This document shows, piece by piece, positions 25,015 through 34,203 of a stretch of DNA of 64,000 nucleotides (its first letter is position 1; each line of letters starts with the position of its first letter). The stretch spans positions 62,001 to 126,000 of the forward strand of contig ONJT01000002.1 of assembly GCA_900318245.1 (NCBI GenBank), written 5' to 3'. The stretch comes from an uncultured Bacteroidales bacterium (GTDB lineage Bacteria; Bacteroidota; Bacteroidia; Bacteroidales; Paludibacteraceae). The notes beneath the pieces are model-generated. The model worked only from the letters and a program-made list of their open reading frames with translations. It made no database searches and had not been told where the DNA came from. The translations under genes were made by a program, and so were the position numbers.

Positions 25015-25701
25015 TTAATCTAAGAAATAATCCACCGTTGTTACAACGCGTACGTGTTTTACCCAAGGTTGGTATTGGTCGCTCTCGACCGAGAACTGAC
25101 CTTGGCTGGCACGGCGTATGCTTCCCAGATTACATTTCGCATCTTCGGCGAACTTCTGCGCCACCGCGCGGGCATTCTGGGTAGCCTCTTCGATCATCGA
25201 CGGCTTGAGTTCGGGCAGGCCGTTGAACTGGTAGTCGAGATTCCAGGTCTCGGTCTTGACGATGATACCCTCTTTGAGCAGCGAAGCCTCTTTGCCCTGG
25301 CTGGCTACGACGAGGTCCACCTTGTCCGTCGAGACGATGAGCGAGGTACTCAGCGTGTACTTGAACTCGGGGCGGTTGCCGTAATAACTGTCCCAGTTGT
25401 TGTTGACGGAGATCGAACCCTGACGGATGTCGGCCTCCTCAAAACCCAGCGCGAGCAGGTGCTTCTTCACGCGTGCGGTCACTTGCTCCACCTTCTCGTA
25501 GAGCGCAGGCAGGTCATTGCCGCTCCAGGCGAAAGACAGCGGCCACACGGCATAGTCCGCCTTCACCTCGCGGGTACTCAGACCCTTCACACTCACTGCG
25601 CGATCTTTGCTCGCGATCTTACTGATACCCAGGTAGATAAAGAGTCCACCAAGGCATAAACCTACGGCGATCAATGCGCCGGCTAAAAGATTACTTTTCA
25701 T
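25015..25701 (-). CDS. SIMPL domain (DUF541) protein
   Basis: 228 residues from ATG 25701 (MKSNLLAGALIAVGLCLGG...); ATG 25713 lies in an aacattaaacatt micro-repeat and is less likely. An N-terminal membrane anchor or signal (5-27) is followed by a SIMPL fold: VSVKGLSTREVKADYAVWPLSF, ADIRQGSISV and ATQNARAVAQKFAEDAKCNLGSIRRASQG. SIMPL proteins are periplasmic or surface proteins of poorly defined function. It is 25 bp downstream of the Na/Pi transporter on the same strand, so the two are probably co-transcribed. Confidence 0.88.
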   Translation of the reverse strand: MKSNLLAGALIAVGLCLGGLFIYLGISKIASKDRAVSVKGLSTREVKADYAVWPLSFAWSGNDLPALYEKVEQVTARVKKHLLALGFEEADIRQGSISVNNNWDSYYGNRPEFKYTLSTSLIVSTDKVDLVVASQGKEASLLKEGIIVKTETWNLDYQFNGLPELKPSMIEEATQNARAVAQKFAEDAKCNLGSIRRASQGQFSVESDQYQPWVKHVRVVTTVDYFLD

Positions 25702-25726
25702 ATCTCTAAACATTAAACATTAAACA

Positions 25727-27433
25727 TTATTTGTCGTGTTTGTGCTCGTAAAGTGCTTCATCAACGTTGATGATGTAGTCGCCCATCTTCTCGAGTTCGA
25801 GGATGATATCCATGTAGTTGACGCCGGTTGAGTAGTCGTACTCCTTGTCGGTGATCGCCTGCATGTTGCGGCTCTTGAGTTCATCGCGGAAGGTGTTGAT
25901 CTCGTTCTCCATGTTCGTCATCTCGTAGAACTCCTCCTGCGTGATGTTGACGCGCTCGAGGGCCTCCACCATCTTCGCCTGTGCGCCGGTGAGTAAGTAA
26001 ATCATCTGCTCTACGTTCTTCTCCTGCGTCTCGGTATAGACGATGTTGCCTTCGTGCTTATGCTTGATATAGCGCGAGAGGTTGAAGTTCGCGTCGCCGA
26101 CCGACTCCAACTCGCTCACGATACGGAGCATCTTATGCACCTCGTGCTTGGACTGATCGGACAGACGACCGTCGGCTACCTGGTTCAAGTACTGCGCGAT
26201 CTCGTACTCCATTCGGTCGCATATACCTTCGTATTTCTCGATACGCGCGTATATCTTCGTGAACTGAGTGTCATCGTTCTCGTAGAAGAGGTCGTGTACC
26301 ATGCCGATCATACGCTGTGCGCGCAGCGCAAAGACATGCACTTCCTTCCAAGCCTGAAGAATCGACAACTCGGATGTGGACATAAGGCCACCGGAGATGA
26401 ACTTGAGTTGGCTGTCCGTATCTTTTTGCTCGGGTTTGGACGGGATGATGAGCATCACCAGTTTCTCCAACCACGGAATGAATCCGATGAGGATACATGT
26501 ATTGAGTACGTTAAACGTGGTGTGGAAAGTCGCCAATATAGCGTTCAGCTTGTCCGGCGAGACGTCAGAAGGCACACCCGGGGTGAAGTCCACGCCCCAC
26601 AGGCGGCATATACTGCCTACAAACCAACGGAAGACGCAGAGCACCCAGATGACACCGAAGAGGTTGAACACCAAGTGTGCCATCGCCGCACGGCGTGCCT
26701 GTATCGAAGCCGAGAGGGCGACGATGTTCGAAGTCACGGTGGTACCGATGTTCTCGCCGAGGACGAGCGATATACCCAAGTCTATCGGCAGCACGTGCGT
26801 CGAGCAGAGCGTCATCGTGATCGCCATGATGGCCGCTGAACTCTGTACCGCAAAAGTCAAGATACCACCGACGAGCAGGTACAGGAAATAACTGCCGTAG
26901 CCCCAACTGGATGTCGCGAGGAAGAAATCCCGTACGGGCTGCATCTGGTCGAGGTGCATCTCGGTCGCGTTGATCTTTAGCGTCGTGAGGCCTAAGAGCA
27001 AGAGCGAGAGACCCATCAGAAAATCACCGAGGTTGGCATTCCGCTTCGTGTAAATGAGTGCGACGGCCAGCACAATCGCGGTGTACACCACCAATCGCAG
27101 GTCAAACGAACCACCGCCGAGCACCATGATCCACGCCGTAAGGGTCGTTCCGATGTTCGCACCCATAATGACGGAGATCGCTTGCGCCAGGCTCAGAATA
27201 CCCGCCGAAACGAAGCTGACAGTCATCACCGTCGTCGCCGTAGAAGACTGGACAGCCGCCGTAATAGCCGCTCCGGTAAGTACGCCGGTAAAGCGATTCG
27301 TGGTGGCACTTCCGAGTATCTTACTCATGGTACTACCCGCCATCTTCTGCAGGCCTTCAGACATCACTTTCAGTCCGTACATCAACATCGCGACGGAACC
27401 GATCAACGTGATAATTTGTAGAACTAATTGCAT
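25727..27433 (-). CDS. Na+/phosphate cotransporter with PhoU-like domain
   Basis: 568 residues. The membrane half carries two inverted NaPi repeats, each with the QSS motif (AAVQSSTATTVMTV and FAVQSSAAIMAIT) and GANIGTT/GENIGTT. The C-terminal third (about 350-568) is a helical PhoU-like domain (YIKHKHEGNIVYTETQEKNVEQM...). It is predicted to import phosphate, or to act as a regulated Na/Pi carrier, in the inner membrane. It starts 7 bp after the receiver/PPDK-like gene, so the two are co-transcribed with the SIMPL gene. Confidence 0.93.
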   Translation of the reverse strand: MQLVLQIITLIGSVAMLMYGLKVMSEGLQKMAGSTMSKILGSATTNRFTGVLTGAAITAAVQSSTATTVMTVSFVSAGILSLAQAISVIMGANIGTTLTAWIMVLGGGSFDLRLVVYTAIVLAVALIYTKRNANLGDFLMGLSLLLLGLTTLKINATEMHLDQMQPVRDFFLATSSWGYGSYFLYLLVGGILTFAVQSSAAIMAITMTLCSTHVLPIDLGISLVLGENIGTTVTSNIVALSASIQARRAAMAHLVFNLFGVIWVLCVFRWFVGSICRLWGVDFTPGVPSDVSPDKLNAILATFHTTFNVLNTCILIGFIPWLEKLVMLIIPSKPEQKDTDSQLKFISGGLMSTSELSILQAWKEVHVFALRAQRMIGMVHDLFYENDDTQFTKIYARIEKYEGICDRMEYEIAQYLNQVADGRLSDQSKHEVHKMLRIVSELESVGDANFNLSRYIKHKHEGNIVYTETQEKNVEQMIYLLTGAQAKMVEALERVNITQEEFYEMTNMENEINTFRDELKSRNMQAITDKEYDYSTGVNYMDIILELEKMGDYIINVDEALYEHKHDK

Positions 27434-27439
27434 ATAGTA

Positions 27440-30385
27440 TTATTTGATTAATGCTTTGTCGTTATAGCCGTCGATATACATCTCGAGGGGTTGGTCGAGA
27501 CGCACGTGACGCACGAGCTCCGTCTCTTCGATCGCCGGCAACTTATCCAGCGCCTCGATGTCATAGACATCGTCCGGACGCGCCCAAGGGTCGATATTCA
27601 TGTATCCGACGTTGAAAGACGTGAGGTTCTGGAAGAAATGACTGCCCTGCGAGGGCTCGATACGGAAGTTCTCCAAACTGCACTCCGCAATCGCTTTCGC
27701 TTCGCTGATATCACCCCAAACGACGGGTACACCGAGCGTGGAGATCTGCGAGCCCCACCGGCCGTAGCCGATGAGCAGGTACTGCCGTCCCTCTTTGCGC
27801 ATCGCGGCGTTCCACTGACGAATCGTCTCCGCCATCTCGCGCGTGCGTAAAATATCAAAGGTGTCGCGGCGGAGGTAGATGATATCGCGTACGTCGTCTA
27901 TCTGTCCCACTCCCAGCGCATTGCCGCTGCGAAGCAGCGCACCGCTCTCGTCGATCTTGTCCCACTCCACTTTCGCCGTCAGACTGTCGGCCGAGATAGG
28001 ACGGATCTGCAGCACATGGAAGATCTGCGGGTCGCTCTCGAGGTTCACCGCAAACTCGATCTCCACCGGGCACTTGATCTCCTCTTGCGCCATCTCGAGC
28101 AGCGAGCGGATGATCTCCGCGAGCGGGAAGGTGTTGAACTTCAACTGCGGCGCAAAGGTCACGATACGCGGGCCGTCCGGATAACAAGAGTCCACGATGC
28201 GCATGTTCTCGCGGTCGTAGGTCGAAGCAATCAGTTTGAGGCTCTCGAACTGCCCGCACTCGTGTATCGGGAAGCGCTCGAGGTTCACCGCGTCGTCTAT
28301 CGAAGTCTTGAATTTCTCGGGGTTGAGGTTCAGCGCCAGCATCGACTGCTGCGTCTCGCGCATAGCGAGGTCGATGGTCGAGGTCTGCATCACGTTCTTC
28401 GGATATTTCGGACTGAACCGCAGCACCTGCTCGCCGTCCACCACGACTTTACCCAGACCATAGGCCACCTTGACGATGCCGTCTTCGGGTTTCTCTTTGC
28501 CGACGGGATAGAAATTGATGCTACGCGCCACGCCGGAGATGACGGGGAAGTAATAATTGCCTTCCGGTTCGCCGCACACCTCCTGCAGCACGATCGCCAT
28601 CTTCTCTTCGCTCAGCACATTGCCCGTCGAGGTGATGTACCCGCGCGACGCGGCGTAATAGACGGAGGCATAGACCGACTTGATCGCTTTGGTCAGCAGC
28701 CGCAGCTGTTGATCTTCGTTCTCCGTATGCGGGATCATGTATGTGCTATAGACGCCTGCGAAAGGCTGGTAGTACGAGTCTTCGAGTTTGGACGACGAAC
28801 GCACCGCCAGCGGTTTGTTAGTCACCTTGATAAAATGCCGCAGGGCATGAATAAGCGCCGAAGGCAAAGCCGCAGCCACGAACTCCGAGAGCAACTCTTC
28901 GTCCGTCAAGTCGGCGTTGATGACGTATTGCAGACCGTTGTCGTGAATGAACTTATCGAAGAACTCCGTCGTCAGCACCATCGTTCGCGGCACGAGCACG
29001 CGGATATTCTCCCATCGGTCATAGAGGTCGTTTTTCTGCAGCACATGGTTGAGGAACGCGAGTCCTCTACCCTTGCCACCCATAGGTCCCTCGCCCACCC
29101 GCGCGAACCAGATCGTGTCGTTATAGGTGTCTGGGCTGTATTTGGCTACCACACCCAGCGCCTGGTTGATACGGTAGTCGTGGATGAGGCGTATGTTGAG
29201 TTGGCGGACGTTCTCGATATCCGACTCGTCTTGGATCTTAAGCGCACTCACGGGGCGACCTACGGAGAACAGACCGCGGGCAAAGAGCCATTTACTGAGG
29301 TAGTTATTATCACTCGAGCGACGGAAAGCCGCCGGTGAGATAGTCGATATCACGCGTTCGAAGGCCTCGAGGTCACTCGCGCGAGCGATCTCCTTGCCTG
29401 TCCGCGGGTCTTTGGCGATGAAGTCTCCGAAGCCGAACTCCGACTCGATATACTCGCTCACCTCCTGCGTCAAGGTCTTCGAAGTCTTCACCACAAATCC
29501 CACCTTCAGTCTGTTGGCTGTCGCGCGCATCGACTCCTGCGAACTCTGCATGAGGAACGGCATCGTCGGGTTGTCCTCGCGGATGAGTTTACACAGGTCC
29601 ACACCCGCATCGAGTTTCTCGCTCGAGGAAGGGTCGCCTTTATGCAGCACAAATCCGATATCGGAGATCACGCCAATCATGTTCTTGCCGTAGCGCTTGT
29701 ACAGTTCGACGGCTTCGTCGTAGCAGGTCGCCATCAGCATCTTCGGACGCGCGCGTTTACGCATCAGCTGTTGCTTCTCGTTAAGCGCGTCGCGGATGGC
29801 GAGGCTGTTCTGCTGCAGCACCAGCTTGTAGAGCAGCGGCAGGTAAGTCGAGTAATAGCGCACGCTGTCCTCCACGAGCATGATCGCCCGCACCCCTTCT
29901 TCGAGGATATCATGCGGCGCGTTCAAGCGGTCCTCTATCAGTTTGATGATCGCGATGATGAGGTCGGTGGAGTTGTTCCAGTTGAAGAAATAGTCGATGT
30001 CGCGCTTGTCGTGCTGCTCGATGCGGTTGTATATCTCTTTGCTGAACGCCGAGAGTAACACGATCGGGCAGTCGGGCATCAAGGTCTTGGCTTCTTTGGC
30101 AAACTCGAACACATCCAGTTCGCCAACGCTATACATCGTGATGATGAGGTCGAACGGCAACTTCTTCGCCGCCTTCCGCTCTTCGATGATCGCCAGCGCC
30201 TCGCGCGTCGTCTCCGCACGGGTGATAGCAGGCGGGTTACTCAGATTGAGTTCCGCGTACTCCTGCGCGATCTGCACGTCGATACGTCCGTCCTCCTCGA
30301 GCGCAAAACTGTCATAGTTATTGCACACGAGCAGGATGCGCTTCACGCGCTTCTCCATCAATGATGTATAGTTACTTGTTTCCAA
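27440..30385 (-). CDS. PEP/pyruvate-binding (PPDK_N) protein with receiver-like N-terminus
   Basis: 981 residues. Residues about 15-165 resemble a response-regulator receiver (RILLVCNNYDSF, PFDLIITMYSVGELD, CPIVLLSAF), and a second receiver-like segment follows (AIMLVEDSVRYYSTYL..., MIGVISDIGFV). From about 410 comes the ATP-grasp domain of PPDK/PEP synthase (GGKGRGLAFLNHVL, KPLAVRSSSKLEDSYYQPFAGVYST, EFAVNLESDPQIFHVLQIRP). The phosphohistidine and PEP-barrel domains are absent, so it cannot be a complete dikinase. This architecture is known in Bacteroidetes but uncharacterised. Its place directly upstream of a phosphate transporter suggests a link to phosphate or energy sensing. Confidence 0.85.
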   Translation of the reverse strand: METSNYTSLMEKRVKRILLVCNNYDSFALEEDGRIDVQIAQEYAELNLSNPPAITRAETTREALAIIEERKAAKKLPFDLIITMYSVGELDVFEFAKEAKTLMPDCPIVLLSAFSKEIYNRIEQHDKRDIDYFFNWNNSTDLIIAIIKLIEDRLNAPHDILEEGVRAIMLVEDSVRYYSTYLPLLYKLVLQQNSLAIRDALNEKQQLMRKRARPKMLMATCYDEAVELYKRYGKNMIGVISDIGFVLHKGDPSSSEKLDAGVDLCKLIREDNPTMPFLMQSSQESMRATANRLKVGFVVKTSKTLTQEVSEYIESEFGFGDFIAKDPRTGKEIARASDLEAFERVISTISPAAFRRSSDNNYLSKWLFARGLFSVGRPVSALKIQDESDIENVRQLNIRLIHDYRINQALGVVAKYSPDTYNDTIWFARVGEGPMGGKGRGLAFLNHVLQKNDLYDRWENIRVLVPRTMVLTTEFFDKFIHDNGLQYVINADLTDEELLSEFVAAALPSALIHALRHFIKVTNKPLAVRSSSKLEDSYYQPFAGVYSTYMIPHTENEDQQLRLLTKAIKSVYASVYYAASRGYITSTGNVLSEEKMAIVLQEVCGEPEGNYYFPVISGVARSINFYPVGKEKPEDGIVKVAYGLGKVVVDGEQVLRFSPKYPKNVMQTSTIDLAMRETQQSMLALNLNPEKFKTSIDDAVNLERFPIHECGQFESLKLIASTYDRENMRIVDSCYPDGPRIVTFAPQLKFNTFPLAEIIRSLLEMAQEEIKCPVEIEFAVNLESDPQIFHVLQIRPISADSLTAKVEWDKIDESGALLRSGNALGVGQIDDVRDIIYLRRDTFDILRTREMAETIRQWNAAMRKEGRQYLLIGYGRWGSQISTLGVPVVWGDISEAKAIAECSLENFRIEPSQGSHFFQNLTSFNVGYMNIDPWARPDDVYDIEALDKLPAIEETELVRHVRLDQPLEMYIDGYNDKALIK

Positions 30386-30399
30386 ATTAAATTAATTTC

Positions 30400-31755
30400 T
30401 TATACTAACCCTTGTTCTACCATCGCGTTCGCGACTTTCATAAAGCCGGCGATGTTCGCGCCTTTGACGTAGTTGATATAGCCGTCTTCTTCGGTGCCGT
30501 ACTTGAGGCAAGCGGCGTGGATGTCGGCCATGATGGTACGCAGACGCTGGTCTACTTCTTCGGCCGTCCACTTCAGACGCATGCTGTTCTGCGTCATCTC
30601 GAGACCGGAAGTAGCTACGCCGCCGGCATTGGAGGCCTTACCCGGGCTATATAGAATCTTTGCGCCTTGGAACAAAGCAATCGCTTCCGGCGTCGTCGGC
30701 ATGTTTGCGCCTTCGGTCACGCAGAAACAACCGTTCTTGAGCAGGTTCTCTGCATCCGCTTTCTCTATCTCGTTCTGGGTCGCACAGGGCATCGCGATGT
30801 CGCACGCGATCTTCCAAGGACGCTCGCCGGGGAAGTACTGTGCTTGCGGGAACTTAGCCGCATACTCTTTGATACGTCCGCGACGTACGTTCTTCAGTTC
30901 GAATACATAGTTCAACTTCTCTTCCGTCAGTCCTTCGGGATCGTAGATGAAGCCGTCGCTATCGCTCAGCGTCAGCACTTTGGCTCCGAGACGCATCGCT
31001 TTCTGCGCAGCAAACTGGGCTACGTTTCCTGCGCCGGAGATACATACGCGCTTGCCTTCGAAACTCTCTCCGCGGGTAGCGAGCATGGCTTCAGCGAAAT
31101 AACAAGCTCCATAACCCGTTGCCTCAGGACGCATGAGGCTACCGCCCCAGTTCTGACCTTTACCCGTCAAGGTACCCGTGAACTCATCGCGCAGACGCTT
31201 GTACTGACCGAACATAAAGCCGATCTCGCGACCGCCCACACCGATATCGCCGGCCGGCACGTCGGTGTCTGCACCGATATGACGTTGAAGCTCCGTCATA
31301 AAACTCTGGCAAAAACGCATCACCTCGGCGTCACTCTTGCCGCGCGGCGAGAAGTCCGAACCACCCTTGGCGCCACCCATAGGCAGGGTCGTCAGCGCGT
31401 TCTTAAACGTCTGCTCGAAGGCGAGGAACTTCATAATAGAGAGGTTCACGCTCGCGTGGAAGCGGATACCACCTTTATACGGACCGATGGCGCTATTCAT
31501 CTGCACGCGGAAACCGCGGTTGATCTGTACCTCGCCCTGATCGTCCATCCACGGCACGCGGAACATGATCACGCGCTCGGGTTCTACGATGCGCTCCATC
31601 ACTTTCTGCTCACGCAGATACGGGTATGCCATGATCATCGGAGCTACACTCTCTACTACCTCGCGAACAGCTTGGTGAAACTCCTGCTCGCCCGGGTTTT
31701 TACTTATGAGGTTCGCCATAAAAGCGTCCACCCATGCTTGTGTTTGCTTGTCCAT
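30400..31755 (-). CDS. gdhA: NADP-type glutamate dehydrogenase
   Basis: 451 residues, the hexameric GDH length. It assimilates ammonia by reductive amination of 2-oxoglutarate. Signatures: PYKGGIRFH, LTTLPMGGAKGGSDFSPRGKS (substrate-binding Lys), GADTDVPAGDIGVGGREIGF, and the Rossmann fingerprint ISGAGNVAQFAAQ. The own promoter at 31815-31845 gives a leader of about 55 nt. Many bacteria make this the main ammonia entry, which fits an anaerobic gut-type Bacteroidales. Confidence 0.96.
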   Translation of the reverse strand: MDKQTQAWVDAFMANLISKNPGEQEFHQAVREVVESVAPMIMAYPYLREQKVMERIVEPERVIMFRVPWMDDQGEVQINRGFRVQMNSAIGPYKGGIRFHASVNLSIMKFLAFEQTFKNALTTLPMGGAKGGSDFSPRGKSDAEVMRFCQSFMTELQRHIGADTDVPAGDIGVGGREIGFMFGQYKRLRDEFTGTLTGKGQNWGGSLMRPEATGYGACYFAEAMLATRGESFEGKRVCISGAGNVAQFAAQKAMRLGAKVLTLSDSDGFIYDPEGLTEEKLNYVFELKNVRRGRIKEYAAKFPQAQYFPGERPWKIACDIAMPCATQNEIEKADAENLLKNGCFCVTEGANMPTTPEAIALFQGAKILYSPGKASNAGGVATSGLEMTQNSMRLKWTAEEVDQRLRTIMADIHAACLKYGTEEDGYINYVKGANIAGFMKVANAMVEQGLV

Positions 31756-31814
31756 AAAGCTAAAAAATTAGTTTCCTTTTTGTACCTAATGCCCTACCAA
31801 GGCAAATTACGGCG

Positions 31815-31845
31815 CAAAATTAGCAAAAAAAAATAATATATGCAA
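31815..31845 (-). promoter_or_regulatory. gdhA promoter
   Basis: Minus strand TTG (31843-31845), 20 bp, TAATTTTG (31815-31822). It is divergent from the receptor promoter at 31883. Confidence 0.72.
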
Positions 31846-31882
31846 GCATGCACGATTTTTTTATAAAAAATTATGCGGTAAC

Positions 31883-31913
31883 TTGTCTATATGCAAAAAA
31901 AGTAGTACCTTTG
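31883..31913 (+). promoter_or_regulatory. Promoter of the BtuB-like receptor
   Basis: TTG (31883-31885), 20 bp, TACCTTTG (31906-31913). Transcription should start about 13 bp before the ATG, leaving no room for a cobalamin riboswitch. Confidence 0.75.
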
Positions 31914-31932
31914 CACCCGCAAAAGATGTTGT

Positions 31933-33828
31933 ATGAGGCGAATTGTTTTATTTTCTCTGATGATGATGGCGCTGCCCCTATGGGCAGGCGAGGTGGCGGA
32001 CACGACGGACCTCCGGCTGCGCGAACTGAACGAAGTAAGCGTGACGGGGCATGCCGATGAGGACTTGGCGGTGAGCGGTTACCGTCTGGTGGCGACGATG
32101 ACGCAGGATGATATACGCATCCTGCCGGTGACGACCGTAGCGGACCTGCTGCAGTATATCCCCGGTGTCGATATCCGTCAGCGCGGCGCGAGCGGTGTGC
32201 AGGCCGACCTGTCTATCCGCGGCGGCACAGGCAAACAGGCGAAGGTCTTTCTGAACGGCATCGATATGACCGACCCGCAGACGGAGCACTATACGATGAA
32301 CCTGCCTATCGACGCACTGCTCATCGAGCGTATCGAGGTGCTGCAAGGCACCAACTATGCCCTCGATGCCTTCTCCGGAGCGATTAATATTGTGACGAAA
32401 GGAGGTAAAGAATTAGTGAATGATGGAGTTAGCGAGTTAGCGAGTAGAGGTGTCACGCTGCAAGGCAAACTGACGGCCGGCGAGTACGGTTTGGTCCATC
32501 CGGCCTTGGCGGTGAAGGTGCGCAAAGACGCGTGGTATCTGAACAGCGCCGTGTCATACAACCGCTCCGGCGGCTATGCCGTCAACACCGACTACCAGAT
32601 CGTGAATGCCTACCTGCAGGCCGGCCTCCAAGACCTGGACTTCCAGGCGGGCGCCCAGATGAAAGATGCGGGTGCTAACTGCTTCTACTCCACCAAATAC
32701 CCGAACCAGTTCGACGCCACGCGCACCGCTTTTGCTACAGCCGCGTACCAGCACCGCTGGACGAGCGGTTGGACGATTCATGCCAACGCCTATTACCGCG
32801 CTCACTACGACCGCTTTGAGTTGTTCCGCTCCGGCAAAGATGCCGAAGGCCAGGCCGCTCCCGCATGGTATGCGCCGAATATCCATTGGACCCATACCTC
32901 CGGGGCACACCTCGAAGGCGCGTGGTCGAACACGTGGTCAAAGACCACGGCAGGCGTCGAACTGCGCGATGAGTTCATCCGTTCGTCGAATATGGGGGTC
33001 CACAACCGCCTGCAACTCCGCTACTTCGCCGAGCAGCGTTTCTACTGGCGCGGACTGAGTGCCGCCGTCGGCGGTGCGGGTATCTGGAATTCGCAGTTCG
33101 GACATGACTGGACGGCGGGCGCCAACATCGGCTACGAACCCATCCGAGGCCTGCAACTCTTCGTGAACGTCAACCGCGCCATCCGCGTGCCGACTTTCAC
33201 CGACCTCTACTACCATTCCGCCACCCAAGAGGCAGACCCGCTCACGCGGCCGGAGAAAGCGCTCCAACTCGAGGGTGCTATCCGGTTCGCGCGCGGCTAC
33301 TGGTACGCCTCCGCGGCGGGCTATTACCGCTGGGGACGGGACATCATCGACTGGATCAAAGTGCCGGACCCTGCGGTCACCGTCTGGCGCAGCACCAACA
33401 ACTCCCGTGTCAACGCGGCGGGCGCAGAAGCCACCGTCGGTTTTCAGGGACATGAGTGGATCAAACGCATCGAGTTGAGTTATGCCTTCTGCGACGTACA
33501 AGCCGATGCCGGCGGGATGCTGTCGATGTACGTGCTGGACTACCTGCGCCATAAGGCGACCCTGCGCATCGAGCATAAGATTTACAAAGGTTTCGGTGCG
33601 TCCTGGAGCCTGTCTTTCCGGCAGCGCGAAGGCGAATATACGTCCGTGGAGGGCACGATACAGCATTATCGCCCCGTGTGGTTGCTGGACGGATGCGTCT
33701 ATTGGCAAAACCCGCATGTCAAGATCAGCGTCGAGGCGCATAACATGGCCGACCAACTCTATTACGACTTCTCCGGTGTGCTCCAACCGAGGCATTGGGT
33801 CTCCGGAACGGTGCAGTTTATGCTGTGA
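31933..33828 (+). CDS. TonB-dependent outer-membrane receptor (BtuB-like)
   Basis: 631 residues. Signal peptide 1-18 (MRRIVLFSLMMMALPLWA). The plug domain, about 35-160, reads LNEVSVTGHADEDLAVSG...DLLQYIPGVDIRQRG...DLSIRGGTGKQAKVFLNGIDMTDPQTEHY...IERIEVLQGTNYALDAFSGAINIVTK, then a 22-strand-type barrel to the final aromatic FML. The length and DLSIRGG form resemble vitamin B12/BtuB-type receptors, but the substrate is not proven. Residues about 158-172 (KELVNDGVSELASRG) are encoded by a ttagtgaatgatggagttagcg micro-repeat just after the plug. Confidence 0.9.
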   Translation: MRRIVLFSLMMMALPLWAGEVADTTDLRLRELNEVSVTGHADEDLAVSGYRLVATMTQDDIRILPVTTVADLLQYIPGVDIRQRGASGVQADLSIRGGTGKQAKVFLNGIDMTDPQTEHYTMNLPIDALLIERIEVLQGTNYALDAFSGAINIVTKGGKELVNDGVSELASRGVTLQGKLTAGEYGLVHPALAVKVRKDAWYLNSAVSYNRSGGYAVNTDYQIVNAYLQAGLQDLDFQAGAQMKDAGANCFYSTKYPNQFDATRTAFATAAYQHRWTSGWTIHANAYYRAHYDRFELFRSGKDAEGQAAPAWYAPNIHWTHTSGAHLEGAWSNTWSKTTAGVELRDEFIRSSNMGVHNRLQLRYFAEQRFYWRGLSAAVGGAGIWNSQFGHDWTAGANIGYEPIRGLQLFVNVNRAIRVPTFTDLYYHSATQEADPLTRPEKALQLEGAIRFARGYWYASAAGYYRWGRDIIDWIKVPDPAVTVWRSTNNSRVNAAGAEATVGFQGHEWIKRIELSYAFCDVQADAGGMLSMYVLDYLRHKATLRIEHKIYKGFGASWSLSFRQREGEYTSVEGTIQHYRPVWLLDGCVYWQNPHVKISVEAHNMADQLYYDFSGVLQPRHWVSGTVQFML

Positions 33829-33872
33829 GAAAGGGCAAATATGCATGCAAATCATTTTTTTTAGCCAAATTA

Positions 33873-33904
33873 TTTGCACAATTGATTATTTTTGCGTATC
33901 TTTG
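33873..33904 (+). promoter_or_regulatory. Promoter of the HTH-like/barrel/apbE cluster
   Basis: TTTG (33873-33876), 20 bp, TATCTTTG (33897-33904). The leader to ATG 33955 is about 43 nt. Confidence 0.75.
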
Positions 33905-33954
33905 CGGCAAATTTGAAAAAACATAATTAACAATCATAAAACACACGAACAATT

Positions 33955-34197
33955 ATGGTGCGTACAACTTTCAATCGTCTCCGTGCAGTTAAGGACAGTC
34001 TTCCTCACGGAAGCATGGATGCCATCGCCGCAGAATTGAACATCAGCGGTGATGAAGTAAGAGCGTATTTCAATGGTGAGGGTAATGCGGACTACCACAT
34101 TGAGCCGGGTCCCGACGGAGGTATCGTCGTATTCAGCAATACGCGTATCTTAGAGGTCGCTCTGCGCAAAGCTTGGGAGGTTCAGAATGCCCTTTAA
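33955..34197 (+). CDS. Small HTH-like conserved protein
   Basis: 80 residues. MVRTTFNRLRAVKDSLPHGSMDAIAAELNISGDEVRAYFNGEG is a helix-turn-helix-like N-terminus, followed by HIEPGPDGGIVVFSNTRILEVALRKAWE. I recall similar small proteins across Bacteroidales, usually annotated as DNA-binding or hypothetical. It heads a possible operon with two outer-membrane barrels and apbE, with 6 bp to the next start, so it could regulate that group. Target unknown. Confidence 0.75.
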   Translation: MVRTTFNRLRAVKDSLPHGSMDAIAAELNISGDEVRAYFNGEGNADYHIEPGPDGGIVVFSNTRILEVALRKAWEVQNAL

Positions 34198-34203
34198 ACG
34201 GCA

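Noticed and set aside
28016..29338. 440-codon plus-strand frame opposite the receiver/PPDK gene, and similar frames at 30667-31836 and 4089-4913
   Set aside because: Low-complexity Arg/His/Val-rich translations without motifs, lying fully inside well-identified genes.
31846..31932. Cobalamin riboswitch before the BtuB-like receptor
   Set aside because: The predicted leader is about 13 nt, far too short, and no B12-box was seen.
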